DNA of 64,000 nt from Spinacia oleracea (GCF_020520425.1 NC_079487.1:107852141-107916140), one strand, 5' to 3'. Shown: positions 11,446 through 24,283, numbered from the stretch's first letter. The notes: generated by a model not told the origin, from the letters alone. A program made the numbers and translations.

Positions 11446-14400
11446 TATGGGTGAGCAAGACCAGGTACCCGGTCAAATATTCCAGATTTGAAATCGGACC
11501 CAGTCAAAACCGGGTCTAAAGAATCAGAACCGGTCCCAGAACCGTCAAACCGGGTCCAAGTTTTTGGAACCGATGGAACTGGTTACCGAACCAGGTACCC
11601 AGTCCGATTTTCAACATGCACCTAAAAAAGGCTGCACCAAACCAACGCATGTGAATCCCTGTGAATCCCTCTCCCGAATCTCCACCAGCACTCAGAAGGG
11701 TAATAAATCTTCTAATAATTAATTAAAGAATGAAAATGTATAGTTAGAGAACAAATTGCTAGCCACTTGTAGAAGAAAATGTCAAAGAATAACATCTCCA
11801 ATTAATATAATGCACGAAGATGAACGCGAGACATCCAACTCGCAAGTTAATGGCGAAGAAGTGAACCAGGAGGATGAACGATTGACGGCGAGTTTGATAT
11901 TGAAGAACGACAAAAAATAGTGTTATTAATTATTAGGGCTAATGAGTTCTTTTACGTTTTATATTTTGGTATAGTGGGTTAGTATGTTAGAACAGAGTAC
12001 TAAAAGTAGTGGACAATTTACTAACGGCCTAAGCCCAAATGTAATATTTTGTTTTAGTGTTTTTCTAGTGGTACCGAGTACCCGGTGGGAACCGGGTCCA
12101 AATGTCGGGAACCGGTTCCTAATTTTTTGTAATACCCCGAAATTTTTAAACGTGATTTATTAAAACTAAAAATATTTATTAGTTTGATTTTGTTTTAAAT
12201 AATTACGAATAATCGAATTTCGTTATTTTAATCGTTTTTACGATTTATTTTAAACGATAAATTTATAAACGAAAATTTATTTATTTTTCGTTAACGATAA
12301 TTTTTATAAAGAATTATTTTAATTAAACATTTCTATTTTTAGTAAGTTTCAAAAATAGCAACAATTTCTGAATTTTTGGCCAAATAATGCGAAATTATAA
12401 AAATGCCCTCAAAGAACCAAAATTCCACTTCTTTTCTTCCCTTGCTCTCCACGTATAAACCAGGAAGGAGTTCCTTCCTTCCCTAAAATCAGTCCAAATA
12501 CACTCCTTGGACCCCAAGCTATGCATCTTCTCCTTCACTCTTCTTAGTTTTAAAATCAGACAACAAATTTCCACTTGTTTCCCAACCAAAATCAATTCAC
12601 AAAAACTGAAAACCATCCCCCCTTGTTCCTCCATCGTTCGAACCACCACCACCAACAACCACCTCAACCACTGACTACCATCACTACTACCACCGTCCAA
12701 CAACCACCAGAACCACCATGATCAAGCACGACCGCCGCCACACCCACCGCAAGCACCACCCTCACCTCCCTTGCTCTTCGAATCCCCCTGCTCCCTCCCC
12801 TGTTTCTTTTTCTCTTTCCTTGCTTGCACCACCACCAACGCCACGCAGCACCACACAACAACCAACTTACCCCCTTTATCACCTTGCAAATCAACCATCG
12901 CCCCAGAATAGCCCGGCGAGCCGCCCTACCACCACCGAAAACAGCCCAGAAATACCCCCGAATTTCCCCTGTTTTCGCCACTTCGTGCCCCACTTTCTCG
13001 CTCCCTCGTCGTTCTGCCGCCACCAAACCACCGTCATCATTGTGGCCCTTCGGCGTCGAGTCCCCAGCCAGCCTCCTTTTCTCCCTCCTCTTCCCTTCTC
13101 CTCGTCCATCTCCTCTCCCTCCTCCCCTGTCGTGCCTTATCCCAAAAACCAAAACCAGAAATCCAATTTTTAAAACTTTGGCTTTTATTTTCCCACAAAC
13201 CCAAAATTAAGGTTGGGCCAATTGAATTGGGCCTTTGGTAAGTTAAGATCTGAATTTGCATTCTCAAATTTTCTCATTATAAACTTGTATGCCTTAATAA
13301 ATTTGATAATTTAGTTAATTTCTAATAAAATTATTTATTATTTTTAAGGTTTTATTATCAATTTTTATGAGAATAAGATTCTAGTTTTATCTATCAAAAT
13401 GGAATTTAAATAATATTCTTATTAAAATCGATTCATAAAATATACATGTATTTTGATCGCAAATTCGATTAATAATAATATTTCGTTAAATTTTGAAATT
13501 ATATTTTATTAAAATTCGTTATTTATTAAATTTATTACTTATAAATTTATGATTTTATAAAATATTGATTTTATAATTATTTATCGATTTAGTACTAATT
13601 CAATTATTTAATATTTTGAAAGAAATTGGACTCGGAGCTCAGGACGAACGAACCAACGAAAGGCTTAGCAAATCGTGGAATTCAGGTAACGGCTATTGCT
13701 AGTACTCGCAATTCCCTTATAAATGCGATTACGAAATTATAATGTTATGATTGATTTATGAACTGAATGTTTTAACATGTTTTATGAATTGCGGGAAATG
13801 AAATATGATTTGATTGAATTATTTATTATAATATGATTTGATATGATTGATTGAATTTCTTATAAAATGATGTTTATAAGAAACCATGAAAGAAAAGATG
13901 TTTATATGATGCCATGAAAGAAATGATATTTTATTGATCCCAGGATCTAAATGATGTTTTATTTTGATCGCATGATCTAAAGGAATGATGTTACTTCAAC
14001 TGAAGTAAAAAGGCTAAAATGTAAAAGTAAACGAAACATGATAAATGAAAGTGAAAGACCTAGTCCGTTTGGCAGTATATGTTCACAGGTTACTATTCTC
14101 GGTCATGCATGTACCCATGGGGCATCCGCCCATTGAGCCAAGACTCTCATGTTTTTCGGGCCAAGGCCCATGTTTTATGGACAGCGGTCCATCGTGGAAG
14201 ACGTTCCACCATGTCATACTTGCCACGGCTAGCATGTGCACCATAAAGTTATGAATAAATTAAATAAAGGACTTTATCAAATGTTTTACTATATTCTATT
14301 CTCCCTGTGTTATTAAATAAAATGAATTGAAATGAATTTACGTTGCTAGGATAGTCGTTACTGAGTCTTCGGCTCACCGTTTTTGTTTTCTGTTTTAGGT

Positions 14401-14801
14401 ACTGCTGGGAACGACGGAAACGAGTAGTGGCGAGGATTTTACTTTAATATTATTCACCTAGTTTATGCTTAATGCTTTAATAGTTTAATTAAAGACTTTT
14501 AGTAAGTGTGGTACCTTAATTTTGGGAATATAAAAGATTATTATATTAATTTGGAGTTTTAATGGCTTAGAATATGATGGTTGCCTTGTAATTCCCAAGA
14601 GGGAGTTACGGCAGGTAATGTCCCGACCAAATTAGGTTAATTCCGCTGCTAATTGTGATTTAATAATTGAATTAGAGGTAGGGGTGTTACATTTTTGGAT
14701 CCAGAACTGGTCCCAGCGGTCCAATTCCATTCTGGACCCGCCGGTTCCCAGCCAGTTCCGGGTCCGGTACCGGGTACCCGGATTTTCTCTGCTCACCCCT
14801 A
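11446..14801. mobile_element. Non-autonomous hAT element carrying a nested solo LTR
   Basis: The ends TATGGGTGAGCA and TGCTCACCCCTA form a near-perfect 12 bp inverted repeat of the TAGGGGTGAGCA type. The 8 bp AATGTAGG is duplicated exactly on both sides (11438-11445 and 14802-14809), the hAT signature. Subterminal regions carry many ACCGGGT / GGTACCCGG words on both strands. Removing the nested LTR and its duplication leaves about 790 bp with no transposase. Confidence 0.9.
12128..14691 (+). mobile_element. Solo LTR (probably Ty3/gypsy), nested in the hAT element
   Basis: The unit starts TGTAATACCCCG and ends GGGGTGTTACA, the TG...CA inverted ends of an LTR. It is bounded on both sides by TTTTT (12123-12127 and 14692-14696), which fits a 5 bp duplication although the word is low-complexity. 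It is about 2.56 kb with no internal coding region beside it, so it is a solo LTR left after LTR-LTR recombination. Size and ends suit a long-LTR Ty3/gypsy element; the lineage is not certain. Long proline-rich open frames at 12660-13210 are compositional and not counted as genes. It is younger than the hAT element it interrupts. Confidence 0.8.
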
Positions 14802-14809
14802 AATGTAGG

Positions 14810-15824
14810 TATTTTCAACATTCGCAACAAAAAATTTTCGTTTTATCCACAACAATTGAATATTTTAATATGTGCTGCAAATTGATTGGTGGAAGAGTGC
14901 ATATAGTTAGACAAGTGTATTTCGAGGAAAATGTAAAAGTGAAGCACAATATTTTATATGTTTATTTTCTTTGTTTTGGTACTAAATTCGACATGTAGTG
15001 ACATGAATATTACATTGTTTCACTATTTATATATTTAGTTATGAGATGATGTCTAATATTTATTCAGACGAACTTTGTAAACAATTGCTCTTGCCTATTG
15101 TTTTTCGTTTTTTGTTTCGATAACAAAAAAAGTAATTTTTATATATCTCCGCACGCATTGCTTGCATATAAGACTACCATCCTTAAATGCACGCGACGCG
15201 TGCGAATATAAGAAATCGATTTGTGTTATTACATTTAAACTTGAAATAACATGTAAAATAATATAAATGCGATTCGTGCGAATATACGAAACATATAAGT
15301 TAGATAGAGCCGTATAAACATATTGATTAAAATGATATTAATTTATTTAAGGGACTAGATTGATTAAAATGCTTTTTTGAGCTTTCCTATTGAATAGGTT
15401 ATATCCTCTATTCTATAAATAAGTAGGTTGTCATTATGTTCTCTATTTTATAAGTATGGAAGATATTTTAGTAATACAAAACGGACACTTAAGTTAATTT
15501 ACTTCAAAAAAAGAAAAGAAAAAGTAAATTAAAAGAAAATGATGTGACTTGGATATTTATAGTTATAGCCAATAGGAGTTGAAAGTGAGTGAATTCAACT
15601 CAGCCGTTGATTTCTTTTACTCTGACCTTTTTATCCCCACGATTGGATTCTGCCGCCCCAACTGGTATTTATCATAATTATTCACAAACAACAAGGACAA
15701 AACCGTCCCAAATATTCCCTCATGTTTTGTCAAATATAAACCTTATTATCTTTCTCACTCCCCTCATTATCTCTCTCCGATTTTCCCTTTTTCGTCTAAC
15801 CTTTTCCTTTGCAGACATTCGTAT
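14810..15824. other. Intergenic, upstream of the helicase gene
   Basis: AT-rich. Near 15150-15290 there are two related GC-rich words (GCACGCGACGCGTGCGAATAT and a GCGATTCGTGCGAATAT form), the first a palindrome-like hairpin that could be the remnant of a transposon end. From about 15750 it turns CT-rich, probably the helicase gene's leader. Confidence 0.45.
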
Positions 15825-15838
15825 AAACCCTAACCCTA
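15825..15838 (+). promoter_or_regulatory. Telo-box in the helicase 5' leader
   Basis: The word AAACCCTAACCCTA is a double telo-box (AAACCCTA). In plants this motif lies near transcription starts of genes for translation and RNA processing and is bound by Myb-like telomere-repeat-binding factors. The position, about 120 bp before the ATG in a CT-rich leader, is typical. Confidence 0.6.
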
Positions 15839-15862
15839 GCTCTCGATTTCTACTGTCTTAAG

Positions 15863-15953
15863 GTGATTTTTTTTCTTCTATGTAATTATTATTCGATTTT
15901 GATTTCAAGAAAAACTTAATTTGGTTTATGATTTGGATTTGTTGTGTGTATAG
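15863..15953 (+). other. Probable 5' UTR intron of the helicase gene
   Basis: A donor AAG|GTGATT and an acceptor GTGTATAG|AAAAC just 6 bases before the ATG delimit a T-rich 91-base segment, consistent with a short leader intron. Inferred from splice signals only. Confidence 0.5.
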
Positions 15954-15959
15954 AAAACT

Positions 15960-18900
15960 ATGGGAGAAACCAGAGAAAACGATGCTTACGAAGAGGAGCT
16001 TCTCGATTACGATGAGGAGGAAGAAAAAGTTCCAGATCCCGCTGTCACCAAAACTAACGGCGAAGCCGCTAAAAAGTACGTTTTTTTCGTTGTTATTGCT
16101 GATTTAATTGTATTTTATGCGAAATCTGCTGCTTGTTTTGTTCTTGGTTCGTTGAGTTTTTTAATTTGTGATATTTAGTAGATCCTTATGAGGTTTGTGA
16201 TATAAAAGGCGAGTATAGTTTGATGGTTAAAGACCATTTTAATAGCGATTTATGGTTTTAATCATACGACTAAGTTGTAGAAATCATAATTGATTACGTT
16301 TTCGAGTATTGATTTGGTGAATTTGGTGTTTCAATTGTAACTTAAGCAAACACTATTTTGGGTGCTATTGTTTTTCGACATTATGCACATTACAAACTCT
16401 TAAGAAAGACGGCCTAACGGGAAAGACCGCCAACTAAGCTTGAAATCCAATTAGTTAAGCTTGAAATTCAATTAGGTAAACCAATAAAATCAATTCGTTA
16501 ATCATTGGAATCAATTAGTTAAACTATGGAATCAATTAGTTACTCAATGGAACCGATTAGTTAAGCTTGAAATTCAATTAGTTAAGCAATGGATTCAATT
16601 AGCCAGCAAGTGCGCCACATGGCTGCCACCAAAACTGTCTGCCAACAAGGTGGTCTTTCCTGTGAGGCGGTATGTTAATCCATGGTTTGGTGGTTTCTGT
16701 GAAGATTGTTCTTTTACTTCTGCTGTATGATGGTTCAGATTTTTAGGAGTTCTTGGAGTTCTTTTTATAATGGATAATGGAGTTGTTTTTGCTGATTGAG
16801 TGTTCTTTTCTATCATAGGGGTTACAGTGGCATCTACAGTTCAGGATTCAGAGACTTCCTTCTAAAGCCAGAGTTATTGCGTTCAATTGTCGATTGTGGG
16901 TTTGAGCATCCATCAGAAGGCAAGGGTTCCATTATGACTTGTATTGCTAATATTCAGTTTATTCTTTGTAGCAGTGAATGGAAGTGCCCATTAGTGTTTT
17001 TATGTTTATATTTATAGTTATTGTTTTATCTCCATAGCTATTGTTGTGCCATTAGGATATGTTAACGTGTCAAGTGTCTCCCATGGTCATTTGTTCAATG
17101 GCTTGAACTTTGTTGGAAGGGTGTTAGTTAATGGTTACAAGTGTTGGCTACTGGCTAGTTAGGCTATGTCATATGGTTGTTGCTTTCTTCTTTTAATCGC
17201 GTTTTGATTATTTTGGGAATGTTACTGAATTTTGTTGTGGATTTATCAGGTAATTCACTTATTCACTCAACTTGGAGATGTAAATGGTCTGGTAAACCTT
17301 TCAATTACAAGGAACAGGAGGTCATATTTTACTCACTGCGGGTTCCCTCGCACCAACTTTTTTGGTATTTCCTCAGTGCAACACGAGTGTATTCCTCAAG
17401 CGATTTTGGGGATGGACGTCATATGCCAAGCCAAATCTGGCATGGGGAAGACTGCTGTTTTTGTGCTTTCAACTTTACAACAGATTGATCCTGTGGCTGG
17501 GCAAGTTGCTGCACTTGTTCTCTGTCACACCCGAGAATTGGCTTATCAGGTTCGTATATAGTGAGCATTCTCCAAAGTATTGAACTACAATTGGAATATT
17601 AAAGCTTGCGATAAATTTGGCAACAACAGACTAATAACTCATTTGTTGTTTGCTGTAGATCTGTCATGAGTTCGAGAGGTTCAGCACATATCTGCCTGGT
17701 GTGAAGGTTGCTGTTTTCTATGGAGGTGTTAATATCAAAATCCACAAGGACCTGCTTAAAAATGAATGCCCTCATATTGTTGTGGGTACTCCCGGAAGGA
17801 TACTTGCATTGGCTAGAGACAAAGATTTGTCATTAAAGAATGTCCGACATTTTATTCTTGATGAATGTGACAAGATGCTCGAGTCCCTTGGTATATTTTT
17901 GCTTTTGCAGTTTTTATTAACCCAAGTATTGCTTTTATGTTTTATTAGTTTTCTTGTATTAAGGGTTTGGTTTTTGCTCTTTTTAAATGCAGACATGAGG
18001 AGAGATGTGCAGGAGATCTTCAAAATGACTCCCCATGACAAGCAAGTGATGATGTTCTCTGCAACTCTAAGCAAGGCTATCCGTCCGGTTTGCAAGAAAT
18101 TTATGCAAGATGTAATGTCCCATGGCCAGTTCTTATTGAATTTGAAGTCTTCCATTTTCCAAGCTTTCTGCAGACAATATCTACTTAGGTTCTCATAGAT
18201 GTTATGGTCTTAGATGCTATCTTTGTGTCTCTCAGATGTACCTCCCAAGTACAAGATAGAACGGGTAGGCTAGTGTGAGCGCTGTCTAGGATTTATTGGG
18301 TTCTCTGTTTCTTCGTTCGATATTACTCCATCAGTCCAGTCCAGTTTCTTTTCATTCAGTCTTGTGTTGTTTTGTGGGTGCTGGGATGTCTTTAAGTTTG
18401 ATTGGTACTTTGTATTCAACCGAGTTTGTTGAGAGTAGTGGCGGTGTGGTTCTATGGGTTTCCTGTACTAATGCCATTCCTGGGTAAACATCTAGTTTAA
18501 TAGCTGATATGATCCAAGATGGGTTAGTGATTGGTTGTAAAGCGATCCTAGCTCTGTGATATCAAGTATCTTCAAGGAGACATCTGTGGATATGAGAGCG
18601 ATCTTCAACCATCTTCCTTTGATATGGATTCCTTTCGATTGGAGATGCCCTAATATGCTTTACTATGCCATTTCTTCATTTCAGCCGATGGAAATATATG
18701 TGGATGATGAAGCCAAGTTGACCCTTCACGGTCTTGTACAGGTATGTAAAACTACTAATTGATTGTTTTTTGGAATGATTGGCTATGTTACATTATATCT
18801 TAATTTTGTGGGTTTGCATTGTAGCACTACATCAAATTGTCCGAGTTAGAGAAGAATCGCAAGTTGAATGATTTGTTGGACGCTCTGGATTTCAATCAAG

Positions 18901-20723
18901 TTGTCATCTTCGTCAAGAGTGTCAGTAGAGCTGCTGAGTTGAACAAGCTTCTTGTGGAGTGCAACTTTCCTTCAATCTGCATCCATTCTGGCATGTCCCA
19001 GGAAGAAAGGTATTTGTTTTTTACTTTGTTCTTTATGGGTTGGCTTATATATGTTAATGTATGAAGCTTTTCTCTGTCTGAGATACACTTGCTGCATGGA
19101 TTTTAGAACGCCACAATATCGTTCGGGTGGCTTATACTTCCTCCATTCTTATTTATATAACACAATAGGGTTTTGGACACTATTCACACATCCTCATTTG
19201 ACTTCCTTTTGTGGTTTATACTTAAGTAAAAACATAGTCGTGTGGTGCCTTGTTAGATTCGTCTCAATAAATATTTTTTAAATATCAAACTTTTTATAAT
19301 TTTTTCTTATCCAAAATTGAATATATTAATGTTTGAAATCGTGCATTGGCAAATGTGACTAAATAATTGTCTTATTTAAATAAGAATAGAGGAAGTATAT
19401 GTTAATGTATGAAGCTTTTCTGTCTGAGATACACTTGCTGCATGTTCAATTGGGTTGAGATCTGTGCTTGTCTTTCTAATGTTGGTATTTGAAAGTAGTT
19501 TTTTTTACAAAGGCATTGACACCCATTTCGTTACTCATTTTTAATATCTTTTTTTCTTTTCTGATACTTATAACTTACGTTCCCGGTGCACTTTTTCGTG
19601 CCTCCTGTATTTAGTTTTTTTCTTGTTGTGTCTCATTTAGAATTGTAATTTGTGTAGATTGGCTCGATACAAGGGTTTCAAAGATGGAAAGCAAAGAATC
19701 CTTGTCGCTACTGATTTAGTTGGTAGGGGGATTGACATTGAAAGAGTAAACATTGTTATCAATTATGACATGCCAGATTCTGCTGACACTTACCTACATA
19801 GGGTATACATTTTTTTTTATACCTTCATTTACTCAAATACCTGTTATTCTTTGTGTGTTCTTTGATCATTCTTTTAGCGCGTTTTTACATTGTCAGGTTG
19901 GCAGAGCTGGAAGGTTCGGGACAAAGGGTCTGGCCATTACGTTTGTCTCTTCTGCCTCTGACTCTGATGTTCTTAATCAGGTTCGGAAATTTACGGTTTT
20001 CTTTTTTCACTTCCCCAAGTGTTGGAACCTTGAAAGTACCCACAAAAAGAAGTTAACTCTATTGTTTTATCTACTTTACTCCAATGCAACTTTTTGCCTT
20101 TAGTTTCTACATTATATTTTGTTTTTCTTTCTCTAAATGTGTGTGCAGTAATTTGTAAAGTTGGTTATTTCATTTGATATTTTGTCAATATTGATTACAC
20201 TGTCACTTTTTCGGAGACCCTAATTCATCTTTTCATCTTTTTTAACAATTGTATAGGTTCAAGAGAGGTTTGAGGTTGATATCAAGGAGCTTCCTGAGCA
20301 GATTGATACCTCCACATACAGTATGTACCCTTTACTCTATCACCTGATTATTCTTTTTGAATTCTTATCTTTTTGTCTTCTTTTCTTGGTGCTCTTGTCT
20401 GCTTCGTCTGTCTTTTGCTTTGGAACTTCATGATTGCTCTCAGCCCACAATTCCATTACTTTCTCGGTGGGGGTCATTGGCGATGCATATTTTTGTTCAT
20501 TTCCGTCTATGATTCTTGTGATAATTCTTTGGCATACTTGTAGTACCTCTTCGGTTTCCGACATGTTCACTGGTCTAAATATTTTGATCCCTATGTGGTA
20601 GTTCCTTTTTGATTGGGGTGGTTATTTCGCATTTTATCTTCATTTGCAGATAATCTCCTCCATGCATGATTTTGATTTAGTAATGCTGATTTTCTTATTT
20701 TCTGTGTTGCAGTGCCATCATAG
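15960..20723 (+). CDS. DECD-box RNA helicase, UAP56/SUB2 type (RH15/RH56-like), 11 coding exons
   Basis: Exons 15960-16075, 16819-16919, 17377-17549, 17659-17890, 17993-18111, 18685-18741, 18825-19009, 19658-19802, 19897-19980, 20257-20320 and 20713-20723 keep frame throughout and give 428 residues, close to the 427 of Arabidopsis RH15/RH56. Walker A AKSGMGKT is at 91-98, the diagnostic DECD (not DEAD) at 198-201, the SAT motif near 230, then [16 protein letters not shown] and [13 protein letters not shown]. The acidic N-terminus [11 protein letters not shown] and the C-terminus DTSTYMPS are family features. UAP56/SUB2 is a nuclear ATPase acting in spliceosome assembly and, with ALY/REF and THO in TREX, in mRNA export. 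Intron 2 begins with GC instead of GT (16920-16921, AAG|GCAAGG). Intron 1 holds a short minisatellite and intron 7 a Stowaway-like MITE. The gene looks intact. Confidence 0.95.
16437..16602 (+). repeat. Minisatellite in helicase intron 1
   Basis: About seven imperfect copies of a roughly 24-base unit resembling GTTAAGCTTGAAATTCAATT, variants carrying TGGAATCAATTAG. It lies wholly within intron 1. Confidence 0.7.
19137..19395. mobile_element. Stowaway-like MITE in helicase intron 7
   Basis: A 259 bp element with inverted ends CTTCCTCCATTCTTATTTA and TAAATAAGAATAGAGGAAG, flanked by TA on each side (19135-19136, 19396-19397). This is the Tc1/mariner Stowaway form. It is non-coding. About 48 bases of host intron are directly repeated on its two sides (see findings). 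Confidence 0.85.
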
Positions 20724-22264
20724 GATATTGCTTCAATGCGCAAGCTATTGATCATTCACGCTATTGATCATTTGGTGGATATGTTCGTGAGAATGCCAAT
20801 GATAGAATTACAAATCAGAAGAGCCTTGCGATTGTTTTGGTTGTGCTGTTCAACTCCAGCAATATTTGTAATCCTGGAAGTCAGATTTCATTGTACTTTT
20901 ACATTATATGCGTAGTACTTAAATTACTTCTATTTGTAGCTTTCCTTGCTCACAAGTTATGAGGATACTACACTTTTTATTGTGTTACTTCATAGAATTT
21001 TGGTAGCAGGCATGTTTACTTCTGTGGATGAGTTTTAGGGAATTTTTGGCCATTGCTGCAGTTACTAGGTATGTATGTAACACCGGTGGAGAAAAAGTAA
21101 CCGCCGAATCCAAAATGTGCCAAATCTTTTGCAATTAAGTTTCAAGTTGAATAGTAGTTTACAGAAGTTGGTATAAATTTGAAATGAAATCTCAAAATTG
21201 AAAATGCATTTTAATAGAACTCATTCAAGTAAGGGAAGTCTTGGCATTGGAACTAAATCTGGTATGAGAACGATGAGTGCATTATTGTGCATTTGAATCA
21301 CCGTTTTGTTCTCTGTTAATTGTGCTCGTTTATACGTTGCCTGCTGAAGGTGTAGGGACAAAAAATATTTAGTGGGAAAAGAGATACAATATAATAATTA
21401 TGGGTCATTTCTAATTTTGAAGTGTAATAACTAATCTGGAACGAACGAAAAAGAAAAGTGTAACAACTAATCTGGGACGGACGGAGTACTACGCAGTATG
21501 TATTAACGCAGTAAAAACTAAATTGATGAGTACAATACTTCAAGAAACCATAAGCTAGAATTTAAGCGTAAACCACAAAATAGTTCAAAATTAGAACATA
21601 TCACCTTCATTTTATAAATGATTTCGATCTTCTTGTTTGATACGTTGAAAGTCCCATACCCCTAATGGTGGACATATCCCAATATTGACACTCATCATCG
21701 GTGAAGCAAATATAATTGCTATGCAATTACTAAAATTTGACGCACGAACATATAATGAAATATTATTCCCCACAAATAATGCAATATCACCTCATTCATT
21801 AACTCGACACCAAGTAAACTTTATCCAGTGTTTTATCATCATAAAAATTTGAGGATGGAGTTACATATTTTATTATCGCGGCTTGCTCTGAATTATCAAG
21901 TGCATTTGTGATCACTCGACCTTGCATAAGTTGTGCTTCCACTAGGATCGCCATGAATTGTTATAACAATATAATCATCTCTATTATCAGCTTGAATTCT
22001 TTCCAACTCGTGGGAATGATATGGGAATGTTTGACACAATATATAGAAAATGCAGTATGGTTGAACACTCATATCATTACCAACTTTTTAATAGTCAGGT
22101 GATAAGATGCCAATAAAATTGAACAGGGAACCTTAATACAAAAATAAAGAGATCAAAGGGACATTTAATTAAGCCTAATCTCTAAAAATTGGTACTAACA
22201 ATTGAAGATTTTTTTTTAAAATTTTAGGCTAAACTAGAAATAACGAGCTGAGGAATTTGAGAAC
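20724..22264. other. Convergent spacer between helicase and polygalacturonase
   Basis: The first 250 bases are the likely helicase 3' UTR. A Stowaway-like fragment ends at 21486 (listed separately). The rest, 21490-22264, is AT-rich and I recognise nothing in it. Confidence 0.5.
21346..21486. mobile_element. Stowaway-like MITE family B, right part only
   Basis: The segment from GGGACAAAAAATATTTAGTG to TCTGGGACGGACGGAG, followed by TA, matches the right half of the complete family B element at 57605-59283. The motif GTGTAACAACTAATCTGGGAC occurs twice in tandem near the end, as in the other copies. No matching left end was found. Confidence 0.7.
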
Positions 22265-23856
22265 TCATGGAGTTAGGCAAGGAACTTGAGGTGAAACACC
22301 TGATTGTTTTCCATGAGCATTAATGCAAAAGGCAAAAGTATCATTTGAACCATTTGAAGATTTAATATCGATGGACTCCATCACGATTCCTGTGCAAGCA
22401 ACTGTGTTGCTGCAATTTAAACTTATTGCTGCCGATGTTGTTGATGTTCCATGAAATCCTCTATAGCTTACACCCGTTACCGCCACAGCCGATTTCTTTT
22501 ATTAATTATAAACAAATTAAACATTATTAATTTATTTTATTATAGTTAAATGTTAAATATGTAAATTGTTAAGTCTCACTATTTAAATTTGTTACCTCTG
22601 CTGACGTTGCACATTTTGTATGATCTCCATTGCAGTAATATTGGTCTATTATTATCGGGTTTCCAACATCTATCAAAGGGATTTCTTCAAATATTATGTT
22701 TCTTGCATAACCCTTTCCTCCCTGCCATGTCTTGATTCTCGCGCCGTTTAAACTTCCATTAAAAGTGCAATTTCTTACATGAATTTCTTCTACTCTAGCA
22801 ATTTCGCCGTCCTTTCCCAAACTTCCAATGCTGTACGACAAGACATGTCGTGTTTATAATCCATATGGTAATTATATATTAATGTACCTAAGTAATTGCT
22901 AGAGTAATAAAGATTTACAAACCTTATACCGTGGCCTGGTCCACAAGTGATCCCGGTTATGTTAATCCATGATGTCTCTGATCCTATTGCTATACAATCA
23001 TCACCTAATTAATTATAAACAAAGTTCAATATGTATATTAGCAAAATTAGTTAAAGTTATAAATATATAATGAGTATGTTGTATGAGATCATATAAAAAT
23101 GATTGATCAAGTTAGAAAAAGTTAATTACCTGTTTGGATAATGGAATCACTTATATGAAGATGAGATGAAGAAACAATATCAATACCATCAGTATTGAGG
23201 CTGTTTTCAGGAGCCAAAATATGAAGATTAGAGATAATTGAATTATTACAACCACTAATTGATATATGACATTTGGGACTGTCTACATGAGTTAGTCCTT
23301 TTAATTCAAGACCATTGCAATTTGCCAAACATAAAGCCTTGGGTTCGACACACAAATCTCCCATGGCCTGTAAATACAATTAAGCATTAGTAAACGTTTG
23401 AGATTAATTAATTAATTAATTAATTAGTGAAATATACTTAATTGAAATTAAAACATACAGTATCAACATAATTATCATCGTTTGTTGGGTCATTATTTTG
23501 CCACCAAATTGATCCTTTGCCATTGATCTCTCCTGATCCTTCTACAATTAGGTTCTCAATGCTTGCAAAAACTATCCAACAGTTTGCTTCACACTTTTTC
23601 CATTTATCGCGTTTGTCGGGTGCCACCAATTTTCCTTGGATCTGTCATTATAGATGTCAATTAGCTTAATTACTACGGTATATTCTTAATTAAAATATAC
23701 AGAGTATTCCGTAACACACCATATGTATTAGTGTATTACAACATTATATAGGAGTATAGAAAGAATTGTAACCTCAACATGAATGCTGCTTGATTTGCAA
23801 GGACCATTGAAAGCAATTGGAGTTAATAGGAATGTCTTCCCTGTTGGTATTGTTAG
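22265..23856 (-). pseudogene. Polygalacturonase (GH28), 3' part: rest of exon 2 and exons 3-7
   Basis: On the minus strand exon 2 resumes at 23856-23773, followed by exons 23641-23459, 23367-23130, 23004-22923, 22830-22596 and 22495-22265, all with GT-AG borders and compatible phases. The four GH28 signatures are present: NTDG, DDC (in GDDCIAIGS), GHGIS (in CGPGHGIS) and RIK (in ARIKTW), with all catalytic aspartates and the histidine. Plant polygalacturonases hydrolyse demethylated homogalacturonan in the cell wall. The reading stops abruptly at 23856, where a Ty3 retrotransposon is inserted; the upstream part continues at 35451. Counting the GTTAG duplication once, the seven exons add up to 1269 bases (422 codons and a stop). 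So this is a complete gene split by one insertion, with no other defect that I can see. The allele should be non-functional. Confidence 0.92.
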
Positions 23857-24281
23857 TGTTTGGGCTCCCAATTGACTCTCAATTGGGCCACTAAGTCCAA
23901 AGCCCAATGGCTCTAAACAACAACATCGAACCTACCAGTGGCTATTCAGCCATCCATTAAGGCCCAAGGCCCAATAGCAATAAATGACCTATGGGCATTT
24001 ATTATGCAAACACTATAAATAGGCCGCCAAGGCTCACACCTCAAGGTACGTCCAATTTACCGCCTTAAGACTACTCTTCTAGAGAACTTCTCTCTAGAAT
24101 CCGAGCATCATTCTTACTTAGGCATCGGAGGGGCTTTCCTCGGAAACACCCCCGAGGCTAGTGACTTTGCTCTTGTGCAGGTGAATTCGGACTCCGCTCA
24201 TTCAAACAAGCAAGATCTTCAACACATACAAAGGGGCCTTCATTCGAAGCCCATTGTTTCCATCTTTACAACACCGGAACA
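23857..24281 (+). repeat. 5' LTR of the Ty3/Tat element
   Basis: A 425 bp unit from TGTTTGGGCTCCC to ACACCGGAACA, identical by eye to 35021-35445. It contains a CTATAAATAGGC TATA-type signal near 24012. Confidence 0.95.
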
Positions 24282-24283
24282 AT

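Noticed and set aside
12664-13210. Several overlapping 70-160 codon frames on both strands
   Set aside because: They arise from CCACC/CTCC-rich composition inside a solo LTR and show no domain; proline- or glycine-rich text on opposite strands is a composition effect.
18112-18684. Possible extra exon within helicase intron 5
   Set aside because: Open stretches exist, but the conserved protein text runs directly from KFMQD to PMEIYV across this intron, so nothing is missing.
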